Source of the DNA: Nocardia acidivorans NBRC 108247
GTDB taxonomy: Bacteria > Actinomycetota > Actinomycetes > Mycobacteriales > Mycobacteriaceae
DNA length: 42,429 nucleotides
NCBI RefSeq assembly: GCF_001625085.1
Contig: NZ_BDAW01000086.1
Location: 1-42,429 of the forward strand
Direction: 5' to 3'
Below are positions 40,066-42,429 of the stretch, one piece after another (the first letter of the stretch is position 1; the number at the start of each line of letters is the position of its first letter). The translations under genes and the position numbers were made by a program. A model generated the notes under the pieces. That model was given only the letters and a program-made list of their open reading frames with translations. It did not search any database and had not been told where the DNA came from.

Positions 40066-40869
40066 GTGGCCGAAGTGATCGATATCGACGACCCCGCCGA
40101 CCCGCGCGTCGACGATTTCCGCGACCTCAGCAATGCCGACCGGCGACCGGATCTGCCCGGCGGAAAGGGATTGGTGATCGCCGAGGGCACGGTTGTCGTC
40201 GAGCGCATGCTGACCTCGCGATTCACCCCTTCGGCGCTATTGGGTGTGGCACGTAAATACGAGGTGCTGGCCGAACAGCTTTCGGGTGTGGCGGCGCCCT
40301 ACTACCGCGCCACCGCCGAGGTGATGGCGGAGATCGTCGGATTCCATCTGAACCGGGGCGTGCTGGCCGCGGCGCGGCGACCTCCCGAGCTCACCGCCGA
40401 CGAGGTGCTGGCGCGGGCGCGCACGGTGGCCGTACTCGAGGGCGTGAACGATCACGAGAACATCGGCTCGATCTTCCGCAATGCCGCCGGGCTCGGCGCG
40501 GATGCGGTGCTGTTCGGCGATCGCTGCTCGGATCCGCTGTACCGGCGTTCGGTGCGGGTCTCCATGGGACATGTGCTGCGCATCCCCTTCGCCGCGCTGC
40601 CGGATCTGCCCGCCGGTCTGAATACCCTGCGCGGCAAAGGCTTCCAGATCATCGCGCTCACCCCCGACCCCGCCGCGGCCACCCTCGCGCACGCCATGAC
40701 CGGCGAGCGGGTCGCCCTGCTGCTCGGCGCGGAGGGGCCCGGTCTGACCGAGGAAACCATGCGCGCCAGCGATATTCGCGCCCGCATCCCCATGACACCG
40801 GGCACCGATTCGCTTAATGTGGCCACCGCCGCCGCCATGGCCTTCTACGAGAGAGTGCGTGCCCAGTGA
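40066..40869 (+). CDS. SpoU/TrmH-family RNA 2'-O-methyltransferase (Rv0881-like)
   Basis: 267 residues. The three SpoU motifs are clear: NDHENIGSIFRNAAGLGADAVLF, LLLGAEGPGLTEE and IPMTPGTDSLNVATAAAM, which build the trefoil-knot SAM site. An N-terminal substrate-binding region of about 95 residues precedes them. It methylates ribose in rRNA or tRNA; the exact target is unknown. In M. tuberculosis Rv0881 is followed by Rv0882 and sepH (Rv0883c), which is nearly the order here (recalled). Confidence 0.92.
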   Translation: MAEVIDIDDPADPRVDDFRDLSNADRRPDLPGGKGLVIAEGTVVVERMLTSRFTPSALLGVARKYEVLAEQLSGVAAPYYRATAEVMAEIVGFHLNRGVLAAARRPPELTADEVLARARTVAVLEGVNDHENIGSIFRNAAGLGADAVLFGDRCSDPLYRRSVRVSMGHVLRIPFAALPDLPAGLNTLRGKGFQIIALTPDPAAATLAHAMTGERVALLLGAEGPGLTEETMRASDIRARIPMTPGTDSLNVATAAAMAFYERVRAQ

Positions 40870-40915
40870 ATCCAGGCCCCGTCCATTCACGCTCCGCCGA
40901 TTCGGTGCGGGCGCG

Positions 40916-41206
40916 GTGAGCTATCCACCCGACGGCCCGTACGGCTACGGATACTCCGAACCGACGCCGTGGGCGAGCGGTATCGCCGTCATCGCGTTCG
41001 TGGCACTGCTGAGCGGAGCCGGGGTCTACGCCTTCGGTGAGGCGCTGGCGCGCATTCATCCGCTGCTGTCGGTGGCGGTGAATCTCATTGCCGTGGGCGG
41101 TGTCGCGCCGACCGCGTGGCGCTGGCGTTTCCAGCCGGTGACGCGGTGGGTGCTGGCCGGGCTGGGCGTGGGTGTCCTGTTCGGCTGGATCGCCCTGCTG
41201 GCCTGA
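40916..41206 (+). CDS. Small membrane protein, Rv0882/DUF2537-like
   Basis: 96 residues from GTG 40916. After PPDGPYGYGYSEPTPW come three helices: GIAVIAFVALLSGAGVYAFGEAL, LLSVAVNLIAVGGVAPTAW and WVLAGLGVGVLFGWIALLA. Length and position match the membrane protein beside the SpoU gene in mycobacteria. Its function is unknown. GTG 40859 is an alternative start that would overlap the methyltransferase by 11 bp. The gene ends 3 bp from the convergent DUF6928-like gene. Confidence 0.65.
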   Translation: MSYPPDGPYGYGYSEPTPWASGIAVIAFVALLSGAGVYAFGEALARIHPLLSVAVNLIAVGGVAPTAWRWRFQPVTRWVLAGLGVGVLFGWIALLA

Positions 41207-41209
41207 AAC

Positions 41210-41947
41210 TCAGGAGACCCGGTCCCGGCCGCGCAGCCAGCCGAATAATCCGCGCCTGCCATTGCGTTCGGCGGTCACCGCCGGGGCGGGCGCGTCGAGC
41301 GCGGGGGCCTGTCCCTTGGTAAACAGCGAGAATCCGCACACCTCGATGTGATCCGGGGTGAGCGCGTCCTCGGAGAATTTTCCGCGATACCGGAAGCCGA
41401 GCCATTCCTGATTGGCGGCATCGGCGAAATCCGGCGGGTCGAAAGGCAATAACTGCGGGTCGGCCATTTCACCCGGCTCCAATTCGATCGGGTGCTCCCC
41501 CGCCCAATACGGCCGCTCCCACACCCGGGGCATGCCCTCGTCCTCGAGAATATTGACCCGGCTGGCGCTGAATGATCTGCGGAATTCCCCGCGCTCCCAT
41601 TCGGCGAACGCGCCCCAGCCCAGGGAGAGATCGTAGGAGACCAGGTACGTGTGCTCGGAGGCGAGCGGACGGACCAGCAGCTCGGGCAGTTTGGTGGGCC
41701 GCGGCAGCGCGGCCTGGGTGGAGCAGACGACGGTGACACCGGGATAGCAGCCGATATAGATGGATTCGGGGCCCGGCCCGGCCCACACCTTCATGGTGCC
41801 GGAGGCGGCGGGCACCACATCGCGGTCGGGATGCAGCTGTCTGGCCAGCGCCCAGGCGGCTTCCGGATCCGGTCCCGGGTGCGCTCGCAGCACCCCGACC
41901 GGATCGGAGGCGTCGACGTACCAGAGGGACGAGACTGTGGATGGCAC
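41210..41947 (-). CDS. DUF6928-like protein of unknown function
   Basis: 245 residues from GTG 41947, supported by GGGAGG 6 nt upstream. PGPESIYIGCYPGVTVVCS, LGWGAFAEWERGEFRRSFS, NILEDEG and YWAGEHPIELEPGE, then LPFDPPDFADAANQEWLGF, match my memory of DUF6928, a cytoplasmic family of unknown role common in actinomycetes. The C-terminus is basic (NGRRGLFGWLRGRDRVS). It sits between the Rv0882-like gene and sepH, neighbours in M. tuberculosis (recalled), so it may be inserted there. Confidence 0.65.
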   Translation of the reverse strand: MPSTVSSLWYVDASDPVGVLRAHPGPDPEAAWALARQLHPDRDVVPAASGTMKVWAGPGPESIYIGCYPGVTVVCSTQAALPRPTKLPELLVRPLASEHTYLVSYDLSLGWGAFAEWERGEFRRSFSASRVNILEDEGMPRVWERPYWAGEHPIELEPGEMADPQLLPFDPPDFADAANQEWLGFRYRGKFSEDALTPDHIEVCGFSLFTKGQAPALDAPAPAVTAERNGRRGLFGWLRGRDRVS

Positions 41948-42298
41948 TTCGCACCTCCCGAATTTCCAGCGCCCCAAGGTTGGCAAATCTTGAGCAACAT
42001 TAAACGGTGGTGGGATTACGCAGGCGCGGGTAACCCCGGCAATCACCGCCACCACTACAAAATCTACCCGCACCGCGGCCGAAATGTCGCTGTTGCGCGA
42101 GCCTCCCCCGGCGCGGCGAACTCGCCGCCGCCTGGGAACCTTCGGACAATCCAGGCATTGGGCATATCCTGCGGCGGACATCGGCCGCCATCGGCACCTA
42201 TCGGGCAACCCACACCGGTAATGAGCGCTATCGGCAATCCCGCCGCAAACAATTCAGCGCTCTAGCAACCTTTCAGCATCAAGAATGCTTATGGAAGA
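41948..42298. other. Noncoding interval between the DUF6928-like gene and sepH
   Basis: No gene is supported. It contains the AAGGTTGGCAAA word (about 41976) and an imperfect hairpin (GGTGGTGGGATTAC at about 42006 with AATCACCGCCACCAC at about 42041). It is less GC-biased than its surroundings. It must hold the promoter of the DUF6928-like gene. Confidence 0.45.
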
Positions 42299-42429
42299 TC
42301 AGTGACCCGAGCTGCGCACGCCTAGGAGAACGTCTTCCCAGGACGGCATAGGGGCCTTACCGCCGCGCTTGGCCCGGGCGGGCTTCTGCGCGGGCTTCGC
42401 CGCCGGAGCAGCGGGCGCGGGGGCAGCCG
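42299..42429 (-). CDS. sepH: SepH, C-terminal end only (partial)
   Basis: The reverse strand encodes an Ala/Pro/Lys-rich linker (AAPAPAAPAAKPAQKPARAK) and then MPSWEDVLLGVRSSGH before TGA. The SWEDVLLG motif is the conserved C-terminus of the actinobacterial septation protein SepH (DUF3071), which binds FtsZ and promotes Z-ring assembly (established for Streptomyces and mycobacteria). The N-terminal helix-turn-helix domain lies outside the window. Confidence 0.85.
   Translation of the reverse strand, partial: AAPAPAAPAAKPAQKPARAKRGGKAPMPSWEDVLLGVRSSGH

Overview
The window looks like chromosomal DNA from a high-GC mycolic-acid actinobacterium, most likely Nocardia or a close relative. I infer this from codon use, from many GTG/TTG starts, and from close matches (recalled, not searched) to Mycobacterium tuberculosis genes: ctaD, the Rv2325c/Rv2326c-type ECF transporter, ligD, the Rv0906/echA6 pair, accD3, prrA-prrB, an Rv0881/Rv0882-type pair and sepH. 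I saw no tRNA, rRNA, CRISPR array, transposase or phage gene.

Layout. 1-4 kb: the 5' end of ctaD (minus), a Tat-exported DUF1254/DUF1214 protein, a small secreted protein, an LLM flavin oxidoreductase and a 2-oxoglutarate/Fe(II) oxygenase-like protein. 4-9 kb: a WS/DGAT acyltransferase, an RluA-type pseudouridine synthase, a cyclic-nucleotide-type phosphodiesterase, an AraC-type regulator and a Uma2-type nuclease. 9-13 kb: a Baeyer-Villiger-type monooxygenase, a decayed 400-bp stretch, a secreted lipase and an exported protein of unknown function. 13-17.7 kb: an ECF transporter operon (EcfT plus a membrane/double-ATPase fusion) divergent from a cation diffusion efflux pump, then a YitT/YczE-like membrane protein. 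17.6-26.6 kb: ligD, an MT0933-type antitoxin homologue, a coupled echA6/MBL-hydrolase pair, a flavin oxidoreductase, an aldo/keto reductase, a small exported protein and accD3. 26.7-32.4 kb: a complete four-gene conservon, cvnA-B-C-D, whose sensor kinase CvnA carries a tail of about 580 residues built from LPQR repeats. 32.7-38.7 kb: prpE, a hemophore-like protein, prrA-prrB and a membrane-anchored YhgE/Pip-like ectodomain. 38.8-42.4 kb: a small membrane protein, a repeat-rich noncoding block, an FKBP prolyl isomerase, a SpoU/TrmH methyltransferase, a small membrane protein, a DUF6928-like protein and the 3' end of sepH.

How it fits together. Several genes act on lipid and CoA metabolism: WS/DGAT, the lipase, echA6, accD3, prpE, and the flavin and LLM oxidoreductases. 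Two membrane signalling systems are present: the conservon (kinase, roadblock, DUF742 and GTPase) and PrrAB. The conservon, prpE and the hemophore-like gene lie between two inverted copies of a 95-bp palindromic element that I do not recognise. In M. tuberculosis the flanking genes accD3 and prrA are neighbours.

Regulatory pattern. At least 13 genes have a -10-like hexamer 6-8 nt before the start codon and no Shine-Dalgarno sequence, which suggests leaderless transcripts. Other candidate sites are a PhoP-type direct repeat, a metal-sensor-type palindrome before the cation pump, an upstream peptide before cvnA, and an array of 54-bp repeats ending in a strong hairpin.
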